From positions 17,072,572 through 17,136,571 of the forward strand of contig JANVCC010010406.1 of assembly GCA_025345505.1 (NCBI GenBank): DNA of 64,000 nt. The letters run 5' to 3'. The DNA comes from Todiramphus chloris collaris (Eukaryota; Chordata; Aves; Coraciiformes; Alcedinidae). Below, piece after piece: positions 37,800-49,759 of the stretch. A program made the position numbers and the translations under genes. The number at the start of each line of letters is the position of its first letter. Position 1 is the stretch's first letter. The notes under the pieces are model-generated. The model was not told the origin of the DNA. It made no database searches and saw only the letters and a list, made by a program, of their open reading frames with translations.

Positions 37800-38060
37800 T
37801 CATCTAAAATGGGGGAGGTGAGGGCTTACTCAATCCTGGGAAGTTTGCTTGAGCAGCGTCCCACACCAAAGGGACAGTCCCTCACTGCAGACCCACTGCT
37901 TCAAGGAGGACTGCCTCAAACCAGCTCTCAGGCAGGGGTCCATTTATACCCTAGCTGAGGCTGAACTGTGGATCTTCTAATTAGCTGGGGACAGAGTCAC
38001 AATAAAGACAAGAAAACAAAGTAAACAGGTTTTAATGTCCATGAAGTCACAATCTTTGTG
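37800..38060 (-). mobile_element. LTR-like segment with TATA box
   Basis: A local G+C-rich patch lies between A+T-rich flanks. On the minus strand it holds GGTATAAATGG (TATAAA at 37948-37943), followed by 'CCTGCCTGAGAGCTGG' and 'GGGACTGTCCCTTTGG'. Its layout resembles avian ERVL-type LTRs as I remember them. I could not place TG...CA ends or a target duplication, so the boundaries are approximate and identity is tentative. 38066-38084 is a short hairpin (GGGGTCTTTCGAAAGCCCC). Confidence 0.35.
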
Positions 38061-40267
38061 GGGTCTTTCGAAAGCCCCAGTTTGTTGTTATCAGGTCTTT
38101 TTCAAGGTGGGTGCATCTACCACACTGAGAGTCTTCAAATTCCAGTAAAATATAACATTACCAGTATATGAGAGCAAATTATTCAGTATCTTTACATTAA
38201 ATCCATCCATCTATAAAGTCAATCAGCATTTTTTTTTTTCCCAGGGGTTCTTGATAGAGCCTTCTTCAAGTTTTTGCAGCATTATTAGAGACCAAGTTAC
38301 TATACATTTTGAAGAGGGTAGAAAGTTAATGTAACTCAGTGTGACTCCATTACTACAAAAAGGACAGCACTGCCATTTTTCAACATGTTTGAGCAGTGCT
38401 GGACAATAATAGGAGAGGACTGCATGTTGTGAAATTTTCACATCCTAAGTAACACCATAATCCTCTCTGTGTTCTTTTTTACCATGGTCACTTTGGGCTC
38501 GATATACCTTGTCCCAACCATACTTATGTCTTTTCATCTCTCTCCTGTTACCACTGTGTTTGTGTTGGCAGTTAGGTTGTAAAGATTTGTTTAGCACACC
38601 TATTTTATAGTAGAAGTCATTAAATGAAATACCTGTGCATCTTTACCTCTCTTGTTCCAATGAATTACTGGCTTTGCACAGACTCCTCCTTATTCCTTAT
38701 GTGCCCTGTTCTTAAAAAAGTAATGAAGATCACTTGGTGTCATAAGTAAAGACTGTCTCCCCTACACATCTGTCTGTCACTCAGTGGGCTAATGTCCTTC
38801 CTTGGGAAGAGTGTTTTTTTTCCAACAGAGTATGTTTGGTCATTCAAGCATGTACTGAGGAAATACTTTATATTTCTTTTCAATGACTTGAACTGGCCTT
38901 CCCAACCCCCTTGTGTCTGAGGGGCAGGTGGGATTGCATCACTGCAAGTAGCACAGAAAGCAGCTCTTTTTTAGGGTGAAAATATCCCTCTTTCTGGTCT
39001 GCCATGATTCATAATATACATACAGGTTGCTGTCTTTCACCTGTGCTGGCCATTCTTCTGAGGCACTGTTGTATCTTCAGCTGCTCCCAAGGTGGAGAGA
39101 CTTTAGATAAAGTACTTTACTTGAGATTCCTTTCACTCTTTCAAATGCTTGATCTTAGATCTCTGTTACAATGCCACAATAGCTCAAAAAGACTGTTAGC
39201 TAGTCTATAAATCAGCTGGCTTCTTTCTCATTCTTTTATTTGGCATTTCTCAGGGTCCAGCTAGAGTACCTGAAAAGTCAAAAGCTTCAATAGAAAATAC
39301 TTTCTTTCAAAATCTGCATGTAGGTCACAATTTTTTCCTCATTATGTGTTAATATCTGGGGGTTTTTCTGTTTCTTTTATTTGAATTTAAAATAAGACTC
39401 TGTAGTTTTCTCTTAGCATTCATGTACATCCATTGTGTCTCTCATGTGCTTTTGATTTTTAAACCAGATTTCTTAACAAAATAAGGCTTATTTAGTCATA
39501 CTAGCTGACTATTAGTTCTTCAGCATAATTATTTTGAATCTTGGCCAGTTTCAACCATATAAAAATGGAGAGGTACAGTCTGATCCCCCAGCAATATTCT
39601 TTAGCTGTGAAGAAGAGTGGTGGTTTCTTCACAGTAAGGGGTACATATTAATATCCTCAAGAGGGTAAAAGGCCATAATATGAATTCAAGAAATTGTTTG
39701 GCCTGCCAGGTGGCCATTCATCTCATTTATTAATCACTCAAATAGCATATAAGTAGCCTCAAATCAGCTGTAATTCATGCTGCTGCTTGCCCATCTAGTA
39801 CCTAAAAAAGTAGGTGGAAATTACATATACACTAAGGGAAAGAAGTAGGGAGCTAGCAAAACAGAAAGTGAAGTGATAGTGGCGACATGGTGGTATAAGA
39901 CAGTGATTTCCTAAGTTTATACAGTGTACATGAAGCTCTTGGTGAAAAGATTGTAAGATTCTTAGTTGCACAATCTATATTTTTGGTGGGGGCTGGATTA
40001 TTTTTTTTTCCTACTTTTATCCCTTGTGGCCCTTTCTGATGAACAGGTCCCATTCATTTCCAGTTTATTTCCAGTTTTAACGTATATTTTCTAGTGAAAA
40101 TGCAGATTGCCTTGCCTGAAGTCCTTCCTAATTAGTGCCTGCTTTGTTTCTAGGAGCTGTCTTGATTCTATGTCACCATAGGTATGCACCTTGTTGGAGT
40201 TATGGCTATTACTAAGTTTCATGTGTTATAGTCCACTGAACAATATGAAAAACTTGATGTTCCTAGT
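38061..40267. other. Mostly unique DNA, no gene seen
   Basis: I see no reliable coding pattern. The minus strand at about 38960-38640 can be read for some 80 codons with few stops but shows no motif I can name. The rest is A+T-rich. Confidence 0.5.
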
Positions 40268-40690
40268 TTAAGTGTCCAACTTAAGCAAGGAAGTGTCAGG
40301 AAGCATCAGGCAGGGCTTCTCCACAGGGGTGGTAGGGGCTGAGGGGAACACTAGTGTTGTGCAGGACAAGGCAGGCAGGGCTCCAGGTTTGTCAAGCAGG
40401 GAATGTCCTTGATAGTGACCAGGGATAGCCAACAGTCCTCCTGTGAACATGAGAAAGTGAGATGTCCAGCTAAGAAGTCCCATCAAGCCAGCTGAGGTAA
40501 GGATCAGCAAGGCCAGGCAAGCCAACAGCACAGCCCAAGCCATGCCTGAGCTCAGGTGCAGCTCCTGAGCCAAAGTACAGAGGGCTTGTGCCAAGCCCCC
40601 AGTGGAGTTGATTCCTTGCAGTCTGCACCATCAGAGATACAGCCCAGCACAGAGGAAGCTCAGCACCTTGGTGATGGCTATGGACTGAGA
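40268..40690 (-). other. G+C-rich island with a hydrophobic 108-codon frame
   Basis: Base composition changes sharply against the A+T-rich flanks. The minus frame 40594-40268 has a Leu/Ala-rich segment ('AWAVLLACLALLILTSAGLMG', about residues 19-39) like a transmembrane helix or signal anchor, and a Pro/Leu-rich tail. A second minus frame overlaps at 40787-40470. I do not recognise either protein. An unclassified LTR or ERV envelope/leader piece is possible, as is a chance frame in G+C-rich DNA. Confidence 0.3.
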
Positions 40691-41045
40691 CCTTACCGCT
40701 GGAGATGATACTTAAACCAGCACATAATTGGTTTATTGATGTATTATCTTTGTCTTGAGATATTGATTTAAATGCAATTAGAGGCATAGAATATTGGTCG
40801 AGAAGAGCGCCACAAGGTCAATGTCTATGAACCATTAATTAAGCAGGTATGCCTATTTATACTAGCCTGTGAGCTGGATAAAAAACTGTAGTTCAAATGA
40901 GGAGACTCTTCCTTAAGTTTTAGTTTCTTTGAAGGATGTATTTTTGACATGTTGATGGAGACATAAGAAAACATTACTTACTTCTGAGCCTTGCAAACAT
41001 TTGTATGAGAAAATGAAGCTAATGAATGTCTTCCCATTTAATATA

Positions 41046-41220
41046 TCCACTATTAAAAAAAAAATAAATACACACAAAAAGAACCAAAAAAACACAGACA
41101 AAAAACCACACACACACACAAAAAAGAAAAACAAAGAAAAACAAACAGAAAAACCCAAACAAACAAACAGACAAACCCCACAAAAATAATAAAAAACCCC
41201 CAAACAACCACAAAGTCTTA
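41046..41220. repeat. A/C-rich low-complexity tract
   Basis: About 175 bp consist almost only of A and C in irregular CAAA, ACAC and CCAAA units. The Gly/Phe/Val-rich minus-strand and Lys/Thr-rich plus-strand frames across it are artefacts of composition. Confidence 0.95.
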
Positions 41221-44200
41221 CTTTTCTATTTCAGTTTCTTTTGGCAGTGACAGGCATGTCCTGAATCCACCTTGAAAGGACTGGCAATGTGACTGTGTTC
41301 CCGGGGTTAGTTACAAAGCTCTGCAACCCAACTAAATAAACTAATGGACTTCAAAATGCTGGCTGCAATTAAAATAAATCTACATTAGTGAAGATAGCAT
41401 GAAAAGACCCATCAGTGTTCAGGCACTCAAAAAGCTGTGAAGAATCAATTAGGAAAAGTGAAGAATTTTGGTAAAAGATAGCATTTTACTGAAATATATG
41501 AATCACAGAGGTGATAAAGACTTTCCTACTGCTTTAACTATATGTAGAAACCTTTACAATATGACCTTCTATTACCTTATTGGATGATGACATTTGTCAT
41601 AAGACTAACAGGTACAGGTATAGAAAGTGAAAAATATAATTTCTCATTTCAGCCCACATTTTCAAAAGCAATAATTTCCATTCTAAATGGTGACATCTGA
41701 CATACCTCATTTCCTGTAAATGTAGTATGTTAGTATATGTTGATGAAAAATGAGTCCTGTAAAGGTGATAATAGCCCTGTAGTATATTGATAACCTTGAA
41801 TGAGTGAAATAGTTGAGTATCTAAACATCAATCTCTTTTTACCCTCTTCAGTCTGTTTTGTTTCTTTCCATGTTAAACTTCTGAGAGTGTAGAAAATTTC
41901 AAAGTATAAACAGGTTTGTTACCAAGGAATCTTCACCATCTCTTTTTTGTTGGAATTAAAACATCACTTGTGATATCACAAATGATCATACTTTTTGGGT
42001 TTGTCTTTATTTTATTTTTTTTTTAATCTCTGAAACACTGCTTTAAACAATATTGAATAAGGGTGAACGTTTTTCTCAAAATTTATTGCTTGTTTGGGAA
42101 AAAAAAAAAACCAAGCCAAATCATTATTTTAAGACAGAGGTAAAATTTTCATCTGTGTCTTAGTTTGAGGATCATCTGTTATGATAACATTTGCATGTGC
42201 ACACAGACTTTCACCTGAGTAGTATTAAAGAAGATAACATAAATACTTAATTCATTTGCAGAGTGTTTATCTGTTTTAATGCAAAAATATAGATGGAAAA
42301 TTATCAGGAGGAAATTCACAGCAACAATATCAGCTACCTCTGTACCATTTTTAAGGTGAACAGGGAGTTAATAGCAATCTCATGCTCAGTTATTTTCACC
42401 ATTTAATGTAAAAAAAACATTTTTGTAGTTACATATTCTGGGTAATTTCCTTTAAGTATAAAACTATTTGTTTTATACAGAAATAAAAGACACTCACTTT
42501 GATAATCTTCCTAATCGACTGTGGTACACAATTTGAAATGGCCTGAGATTGTCACAGTGTTTTAAAATCTCTGGTACTCTTTTCCATTGTGAAAAGCTTG
42601 TGGATCAAATAAAACTCAGTGCCCCAGACTAAAGATCATGAAAACATGCACTTGTCTTTTTTTTTTTTCTTTTCAGCAGATTTAGAAACTATAAAAAGAC
42701 CTTATTATTGAAGGAAGCTCAAAGTCAGCACAACTCCTTGAACAAGGCAATTTAATGCTACACAGAATTATAGATGAACAAAAAGAAAGGAGAAGTATTT
42801 GGAGTAAATATATACCTTCTGTTCAGATGGTTGGGAAAGGGTTTTTTTTCTGCTTTTGCTTTTTGTGGAAAAATTCATAACAGTATGAAAGTGCCTTGAA
42901 AGGGAGAGATAAGGGGGAAAATAGGACTAAGTGCATCCTGAAAAAATCCTTCTGCTATTTACAAAAGCAATTCCTAACTTATTTTTGTGTAAGAGAGTCT
43001 GTGTAGGTGCATTGTGAAAAGGAAAAAATATGGAAGAAATTACCTTGATCAGGATTCAGTCTGGACCCCTCTGTCTTGTAGTTCAGATGTTCCATCAGCT
43101 GATACATTAAACCTGCTGCCTTTCTGAGAAAATATCATTGTCAGCCTACTCTATGCTTTGGATAAAAAAGCTTTTAATAAAAGCCTAGTAACCTCTTCAA
43201 TGGTCTACTTATATACTACTCAAGTATATAACAGAAACATTTGCAACATTAATGTATTCACTGTTCAATCTCCCTGGCTTTAATGAGCTGTCCTGAAGAC
43301 TGGGCATTACTATTTGATTAAAAACCATTTCCTGAAATGATGGAGGGAGTGAAAAATCCTCTGGGTAACCCTATTTCTGTAGTCATAATTTTTTCTTATG
43401 TTAATCAGGTCTTTGCAGTATGTGTTGACTACATAAAAGATAAAAGATATCACAACAGGCCAGACAGAAGGCAAGATTTAAAAAAAAAAAACCAAACAAA
43501 TCTATTTAATTAGCATCTTTTTTGCAAGCCTATATGATATCCCCGTTTAGATACTACCACTTTAAATATATTACACTCCAGCTGAGTCTGCACAAAGCTA
43601 TCAATGAAACTGATTTATTCTTTACTTCCTTAAATGTAAAAATTATTTTGCCAAATATGAGAAGCTATTTGTGAGCACTGTCTTTGTTTGAAGTACAAGT
43701 CCCATATATTAAGCTTGAAGACAATGACAGAGACCTTATTATACAGTACAAAAAGAACATTTTCCAGCAGACAATTATCATGTTACCTATTTTGAAACAG
43801 AACATTTTAGAGGAAATACTTCACTGAAGTTATTCTGTGTACTTGCTAACAGCCATGGTCATCAAATGAGCAAAAATGAGTTAATCAAAAGGCATTCTTG
43901 AAACTTTTAAATTATTGGGAGGCTTCCATAGACTAAAATAAGGAAGGTGTTTCACCCATGAGATCATATTTCTATGTCTATTCTACAGTATATCAAAGAA
44001 TTGTACTGAATTTACAACTTAAAGGAACTACAAAAGTGAAGAGGTACTTGAGGTCTCTCAGCACTAAGGAGTACTGTCCCTGACTAAACTTCTGAAGAGA
44101 TGAAAAAGCAGAACTAAAATGTGGCTTGCATCAGCTGTTCCAAATTCACTGTCCATAAACTTTATGCAAACATATATATAGGGATAACTGAACTTTTTGG

Positions 44201-45318
44201 TTTTTGTAAAAAGAAGACCTAAACTCTGGAAAATGTCTTCAGCTGATGATATACGCAAACATACATCTGTACAAATTGTTTCTTCATCTCTGCAGGACAC
44301 AGATCCTTAAAGCTGTGAACTCAGCCATGAAACACATTACAATTCCCTCAAGGCCTTGACTTAGTAATTCTGGTTGGTACCAACCAGTCTGGATGATGAT
44401 TTAAATAATTTTGTAGAATTATCTGACCACCACAAGTAACCTGGAATAGCACAACAAAAGGCAGCAGTATAGAAATTGTAACACAGCTAGCCTTTGATTC
44501 TGAAGAAAGAGAAAGATAACATTCCTGTGTTTATCATTCTAGAAGATACAGAACAAGGAGAATGTTGTGTTCTGGATTCCAATTAAATTTCAAGCTTGAT
44601 GGGATGGGAATTGAAAAGAGTATACTTCCGTCACTGCACTCCAACACAACCTTTCCCCACCTGAGCAAATTTAAATGATATAATATAATTCAGAATAATT
44701 TTCATTTTCCCAGTCTTGACTGCATAATATAAATAATGCTATGACAATTATTATTCATATACCTAAATTTCATCATCTCAAAGTACTATATTGTTTTTCA
44801 TATGATGTGTCAAAAACAATGGGAAAACACCATAATTCAAATACTTCGCTCCTGTTCATGGTGACCAGAAAAGATTCACATTCTTTCAAAGGATAGAGCA
44901 TCTGTCATATGAACTCAAAGCAAAATTAACTATTTTTTTTCAGTAATACCCATAGATGTCTAAGGACACATCCAGGACACATCTTGAAAGATCTTATTTG
45001 GAAAAGGGATATAGTAGTTTGTGTTCTTTTTGCTGGTCTTTATTCTGAATAGCTCATCAAAAAATAAATTACCTTTTTCGTGTTAAGGACCTTCTGTGTT
45101 GGGGTAGGATGAATTCATATTGGGCATAAAATCAATCTGTATTTGTAAACTGTTCAAATACATTTTTAACTAGTGATTAAAGAACTTCTTTTGTAAATTT
45201 GAATAAATGCTAATGTGTATGTGGTGACATCAAACAGGTGAAAACAAAACAGTGAGCCCAATTTCCTACTGCCTTCTATTGTTTGCAGGCATTTTGCAAA
45301 GGTAATATTGGATGCTAT

Positions 45319-45340
45319 TAGGATCCTATATAGGATCCTA
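45319..45340. repeat. 22-bp perfect palindrome
   Basis: The arm TAGGATCCTA is repeated around a central TA and the whole is its own reverse complement. It also reads as a direct repeat of TAGGATCCTA because the arm is itself palindromic. Confidence 0.95.
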
Positions 45341-46559
45341 TTAATTATTGCACTTACATTATAAATAGAAGTTGTTTATTCCTGAACAAAAGAAGGAAAT
45401 ACAATTTTGTGTTGTAAAAAAAGTGAGTTAACTGATGGCATTTTTGTGCTTCCTCAGCATGCATGTAAATCACTACACAGAACACTGTGCAGAGACTAGC
45501 TGGAGTTCAAACATTCCTGCCTGCTACACTAATGTAATTCAGGCAGCGCAACTAGTCCTCAGGTGGTAGGCTATTTGCATCCCTCTGAAAGATCCAATGA
45601 AAGTTCTTTCATCCTGTTTCAAACTTAGGCAAATAAAAATGGAGGCCTAAATATTCAATAGGATTTGTTATTCACCTAAAATAAAATTCAGGACACACTC
45701 ATTACATCTTCAAGATGTAGGATATTAAAATACTTGTTGGCATTCTCTCATTTGATACTTATTGTTAATTCAACCTTAACATAATATAAAAATTGATAAA
45801 TGGCATTGCAAATATTTCATTTTACCTTTCTCAGGTTTCTTTGATGCTTCAGTGACTGCCTGGGGTAAATACTTTTCCCTGATGTTGCATGGAGTGATAA
45901 TAGAGTTTTCTGGGATTTATAAAATTATATATTTTATATAGAAAAAGAAAATGTAGTTTCAGGTCTTGAAAACTGTTTTTTCGTAATGTTATATTGTGAG
46001 GCAAAACCTGATGATTATGTATCAAAACCTTACCTAACTGACTGAATCTTTAAGACAACTGGCCCTAACTGATGTTTATTAATAACTGGAATAGCAATAT
46101 TATGTTAGGATAATAAAACATGAAACAAAATCCACAATAAAATATAATGCCTTTTAGTCTTTGAGCAGTGTTATTCTCTTTAGACAACAGTAATCCTCTT
46201 CTCATGTAGGACCAGTCAGAAATGTCTACAGCATTGAGTACTAACCTCTACAAACTAGATGCAAGCATGTTTTCAAAAAGGAATGTTATGACATTTGGCA
46301 CTTTGTTCTGCTCACGAGATACATAGAGTTTTCCTTCTTGGTGTGTTAAGTTGCTCAGTCATGTTTTTACATTTTGTCTCTGAATTTTTTATAAATTAAC
46401 CTTGTTGATATGCTCTTGCACCACTAATGTTTGCATTAGGTACCACAATCTATAATGCCCTGGTTTGAGTTAGAACAGAACTAATTCTGTTCAGTGATTT
46501 TACTTTTTAGCTCAGTCTCTTCTAAGTTACTGCACTTTCTGAAGTTAATGGTATATTTT

Positions 46560-47190
46560 TTCAGGCAGCGTCTGCTCCCAGCAGTGGTAACACCCAATGT
46601 TTACAGTGAGTACCAGGGATTGGTGTGCAGACCAAGGCCACTGCAGATCTTGTGTACCACATTGTGGTGATGCAGAAAGTAAAAGGCTGCACCCGCAGGG
46701 AAAGGCAGACAGGATGAATGCCCCTAAACTGGCCAGTGAGGGATTCCACTCCATATACATAATATTTGGTATAAAGCTGGGAAATCACAAGGGTCAAACT
46801 TGCTTCTTCAGTGGCTGGCATCTGAGGAGGACTCTGTCCATCCTGCCTTTGATCCCAATCCATGTGTTCCCAAATCCACTTCCAGAATCTGCCTCCTGAA
46901 TCCAGTTCCTGTCTGCCACTGAGTGCAGAATGGGACTTCCCCGGTGCCTGCTCCAGGATCAGTGGTGACGGTGATATAATTGCCATCAGGGGGAGTTGGG
47001 TTCAGTACTGGTTTTGTGTATATATTTCATTTTATTTGTATTACTTTTATTAAAGCTGTTCTGTGTTTCTTTTCTTATTCATAATTCTCTCTACCTTATT
47101 CCCTTTCTCTTCCTATTTAGGGAGAGAAAGATGCTAACAGAGAGCCTCCATTATCTATTCAGGGGGCTACCCTGAACCTAAACCTTGACA
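46560..47190 (+). mobile_element. 5' LTR, same family as 1-511
   Basis: U3 contains CTGGCCAGTGAGGGATTCC and TATAAAG (46770-46776). Downstream are the blocks shared with LTR-A, a TATTAAAG polyadenylation-like word near 47049, and the terminus 'CCTAAACCTTGACA' at 47190. No clear TG start was found, so 46560 is a soft left limit. The CRE palindrome present in the LTR at 32.9 kb is replaced here by ACATAATATT. Confidence 0.8.
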
Positions 47191-47197
47191 GATTTAT

Positions 47198-47215
47198 TGG
47201 CACCCAATATGGGGC
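47198..47215 (+). other. Retroviral primer-binding site, tRNA-Lys type (decayed)
   Basis: TGGCACCCAATATGGGGC lies 7 bp after the LTR end. It differs from the tRNA-Lys consensus at three positions, all C>T or G>A changes. The 7-bp LTR-to-site spacing equals that at 16569-16575. Confidence 0.85.
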
Positions 47216-47655
47216 TTGAAGAGGCTAGGAGAGTGTGACAATATAAAGACAGTCTCTCTGCTCCCATACAGACCTGTGTATCAGCTGTGGCTAACAAAAT
47301 GGCTAAGTCATTTGAAAAACTGATTGAAAAACTAGATAGGAGAGAGAACAGATCCTATTCTTCCCTTGAATGAACCCATGTTGAAGCCATTAGGAGAAGA
47401 TGCTCTCCTACAAGATCAGTGAAACAGGAACAGTACATGTCATGATGTACCCTGTGGTCCCTGCTATTTGAGTTTGGAGAGAAAATGAGCAGATGGAATT
47501 GAAAACCTACCTCTGCTCTACAGGCATGATTACTCTACTTTCAAGGTAAAACAAGGAGAAGAGAGAATTTTTGCACAAGGGAGGCTGTTCCAATCTGCTG
47601 TGAGCACAAGGGCCTCAGATCCAAGCATGAGTAGGGGAAATTAAAATGTAATGCC

Positions 47656-47772
47656 TGTAGTACATACAAAACCTGTAAACTGTATAACTCTTGTGAACTA
47701 CATACACCCTGTGAACTGTGTAAATCCTATGAACCAGATAAACCATACAAACCTGGTGAACTACACAAACCC
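47656..47772 (+). repeat. 18-bp tandem repeat coding a Cys/Tyr hexapeptide
   Basis: Six 18-bp units plus a half unit encode CSTYKT-CKLYNS-CELHTP-CELCKS-YEPDKP-YKPGEL-HKP. The first four units each start with Cys, and the fourth ends CxxC-like with the preceding unit. It lies between the primer-binding site and the protease, where the C-terminal part of gag would be. The unit does not match the retroviral CCHC zinc knuckle spacing. Whether the frame joins gag or pro cannot be told, as it is out of phase with the protease frame. Confidence 0.7.
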
Positions 47773-47879
47773 AGTTGCCAATAGCGGATACTACCCTTGG
47801 AATTAGAGGGGTCCTGCCTCAAGCCAGGTAGAGGAGGACAACAGAGCTTATTGGACCATGTGAATTTGATGGTCTGGCA

Positions 47880-48422
47880 CATTTGAACCACAGAAGTATA
47901 GAGCCCTGGTAGACACTGATGCATAGAGCGCCCTATTGCCACGGAATCCTAAAGAGACTGAATCTGTTACTATTACAGAGATGATGGAAGGATCTCAAGA
48001 ATTGACTTTTTTGGAAGCTGAAGTGAGCCTAACTGCAAATAAATGGGAAAGGCACCATATAGTGACTGGTGGAGATGTTCAGTGCGTGCTTGACATAGAG
48101 TTCCTCAAAAAAGGGTACTATAAGGATCCGAAAGAGTATTACAAGGACCCAAAAGGGTATTGATGGGTCTTTGGTATAGCAGCTGTAGAGACTGGGGACA
48201 AGAAACAGCTGGCTGTCCTGCCTAACCTTCCAGAGGAGTCTACCACTGTAGGGAAGATGAGAGTTGAAGATCAAAAGCTGACAGTTCCTACTGAAATGGT
48301 GCATCAACAACAATACTATACCAACAAAGACTCAGTAGCACATATCCAGAAGCTGATCTGCCAACTAGAGGATCCATTAATTGAGCTCATCCTGCTCAGT
48401 CAGACATTTTGCATACAGTAGA
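47880..48422 (+). pseudogene. ERV protease and RT-entry remnant, broken
   Basis: One frame runs here with two stops. The retroviral aspartic protease centre is visible as 'ALVDTDA' (47903-47923), where the family has Asp-Thr-Gly; the Gly position is Asp. An in-frame TAG (47924-47926) follows at once, and a TGA stands at 48161-48163. Between them is a 75-codon open stretch with 'GSQELTFLEAEVSL'. After the TGA the frame stays open to about 48419, with 'QQQYYTNKDSVAHIQKLICQ' where the reverse transcriptase should begin. Both the active site and the stops show the enzyme is dead. A 21-bp tandem duplication (48116-48157) lies near the end of the protease part. Confidence 0.75.
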
Positions 48423-48600
48423 ATGGATTATGTAGTGTATGAAAGAAATTTGTTGAGGAAAACTCTGTGGGGATTTTCTGCTTTGGGCAAAGGCAAACCC
48501 ATTCATGGAATTGCTTTCACTTAAGGACATGGAAGTACGTGGTGGGTGATGATGAAAGATGGTGAACTACAATATGTACTTCAATGATATTTAATTCTGG

Positions 48601-49759
48601 GTGAGAATAATCAATTTAAAGCTGTATATTAATTGCATAATATTAACTATGTAAGTGACTTTCAAAAAATTACTTTCTCAGTAATCTTCTGAGTTGAACC
48701 TGCAACACATGGGCACAAACTGTAATAAATTCCATAACATCTTTCCTGCCCTGAGAGACTGCTATAATAGATGGAGATCTACAACCATGGACTAAATGAA
48801 CTTTTCTGTAGAAAACAATGATAACCTAGTGATGAGTATGACATAAATGGTATGTAATAAGGGGTGGAAAAAAATATATTGCCTCTGAATTGTTCATAAG
48901 TTATTTTATGTACATGTTCCAACACCACCAGTTACAGCATTAGGTACTGCTATCTGTAATAGTTATTCAGGTGCATTTGTTATTCAACAGGTGATATTTA
49001 TGCAGAATGACTGTTCAGATCAGTCATCTTACAGTTTATCTATTCTCTATCGGATCATAGTCAGATTTTTAGGAGCAAATTTCAAATTTTAAATAGATGC
49101 TTCAATAAACATGAGTTAAAGTGTGCTTTTTACATTAAACATTTGAATTATTTTGGGGGGAAAAGTAAAAGCCATCCAAAAAAGGTGCAACTGGATTCAG
49201 CACTGTCTAGTATCCTTTAGCAGCTGAAGAAAACAAAACAGTCCCAGTTTTGGAATAAGCGCTGTGTGGGCAGGTGCAGGCACCTACACAAATCTCCAAA
49301 GGTGATGGACTTCTGTTGTGGTTATAGCAGCATTGTCATCATAATCCATAACTTCATGGTGTTTACTTAACTCATATATGAATTCACAGTTCCTTAAATA
49401 TTTTTCTGAAAAGATTATTTGCCTCTAGAAACAAAATGGGCTGACAGTATTCTTTATGAAGCATACTGAAAACAAACAAACATAAAATCAAACTATTTTC
49501 ATGAATAGAGATGTCAAATTTTGTTCATATTGACTTTCAAGGATGGTATTTCTCTTTATTTGCAATTATTTAAACACATGCTGAGAAAAGCTGGTTGCAA
49601 CTTGCAATATGTTGAAGTTATTTCTAATTCACAGGGTTGGAAAAAGTAATGTATTTTCATAAAAGGGAATATGTCTTGTTTATCTTTTTCCAAAAATGCT
49701 GTTTTCTTCAAACTTGAAAATTTTGTTTTGTCTGTTTTGTCAATAAATATAATTAAATG
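48601..49759. other. Unique A+T-rich DNA, no gene seen
   Basis: I see no ERV 3' LTR, CR1 or coding pattern here. Only short homopolymer-rich patches occur. Confidence 0.55.

Larger units (their letters stand above)
40691..46559. other. Unique A+T-rich DNA, no gene seen
   Basis: No supported gene or transposon was found. Short frames here are unlikely to be coding. 45440-45600 is non-repetitive and contains the octamer TATTTGCAT (POU-type word) and may be regulatory; this is weak. Confidence 0.6.
46560..48600 (+). mobile_element. Decayed ERV: LTR, primer-binding site, gag/pro/RT pieces
   Basis: A 5' LTR (to 47190) is followed by a primer-binding site, a degenerate leader/gag zone with a short hexapeptide repeat, and protease plus RT-entry sequence ending near 48422. 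The following 48423-48600 may be a further internal piece joined by deletion. No 3' LTR was found downstream, so the element is truncated. The outer boundaries are approximate. Confidence 0.75.

Noticed and set aside
38066-38084. Short GGGG...CCCC hairpin considered as a terminator or attachment site
   Set aside because: A 19-bp hairpin is expected by chance in a window of this size and has no supporting context.
38640-38960. Minus-strand stretch with few stops and a Trp/Gly/Lys-rich motif, considered as an ERV integrase piece
   Set aside because: No catalytic or zinc-binding pattern could be identified and stops interrupt it.
40913-41213. Cys/Val/Phe-rich minus frames resembling a membrane protein
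   Set aside because: They come from the A/C-rich low-complexity tract; the residue pattern follows the repeat unit.
46561-46986. 141-codon minus frame
   Set aside because: It runs antisense through the LTR at 46560-47190; LTR homology on the plus strand explains the sequence.
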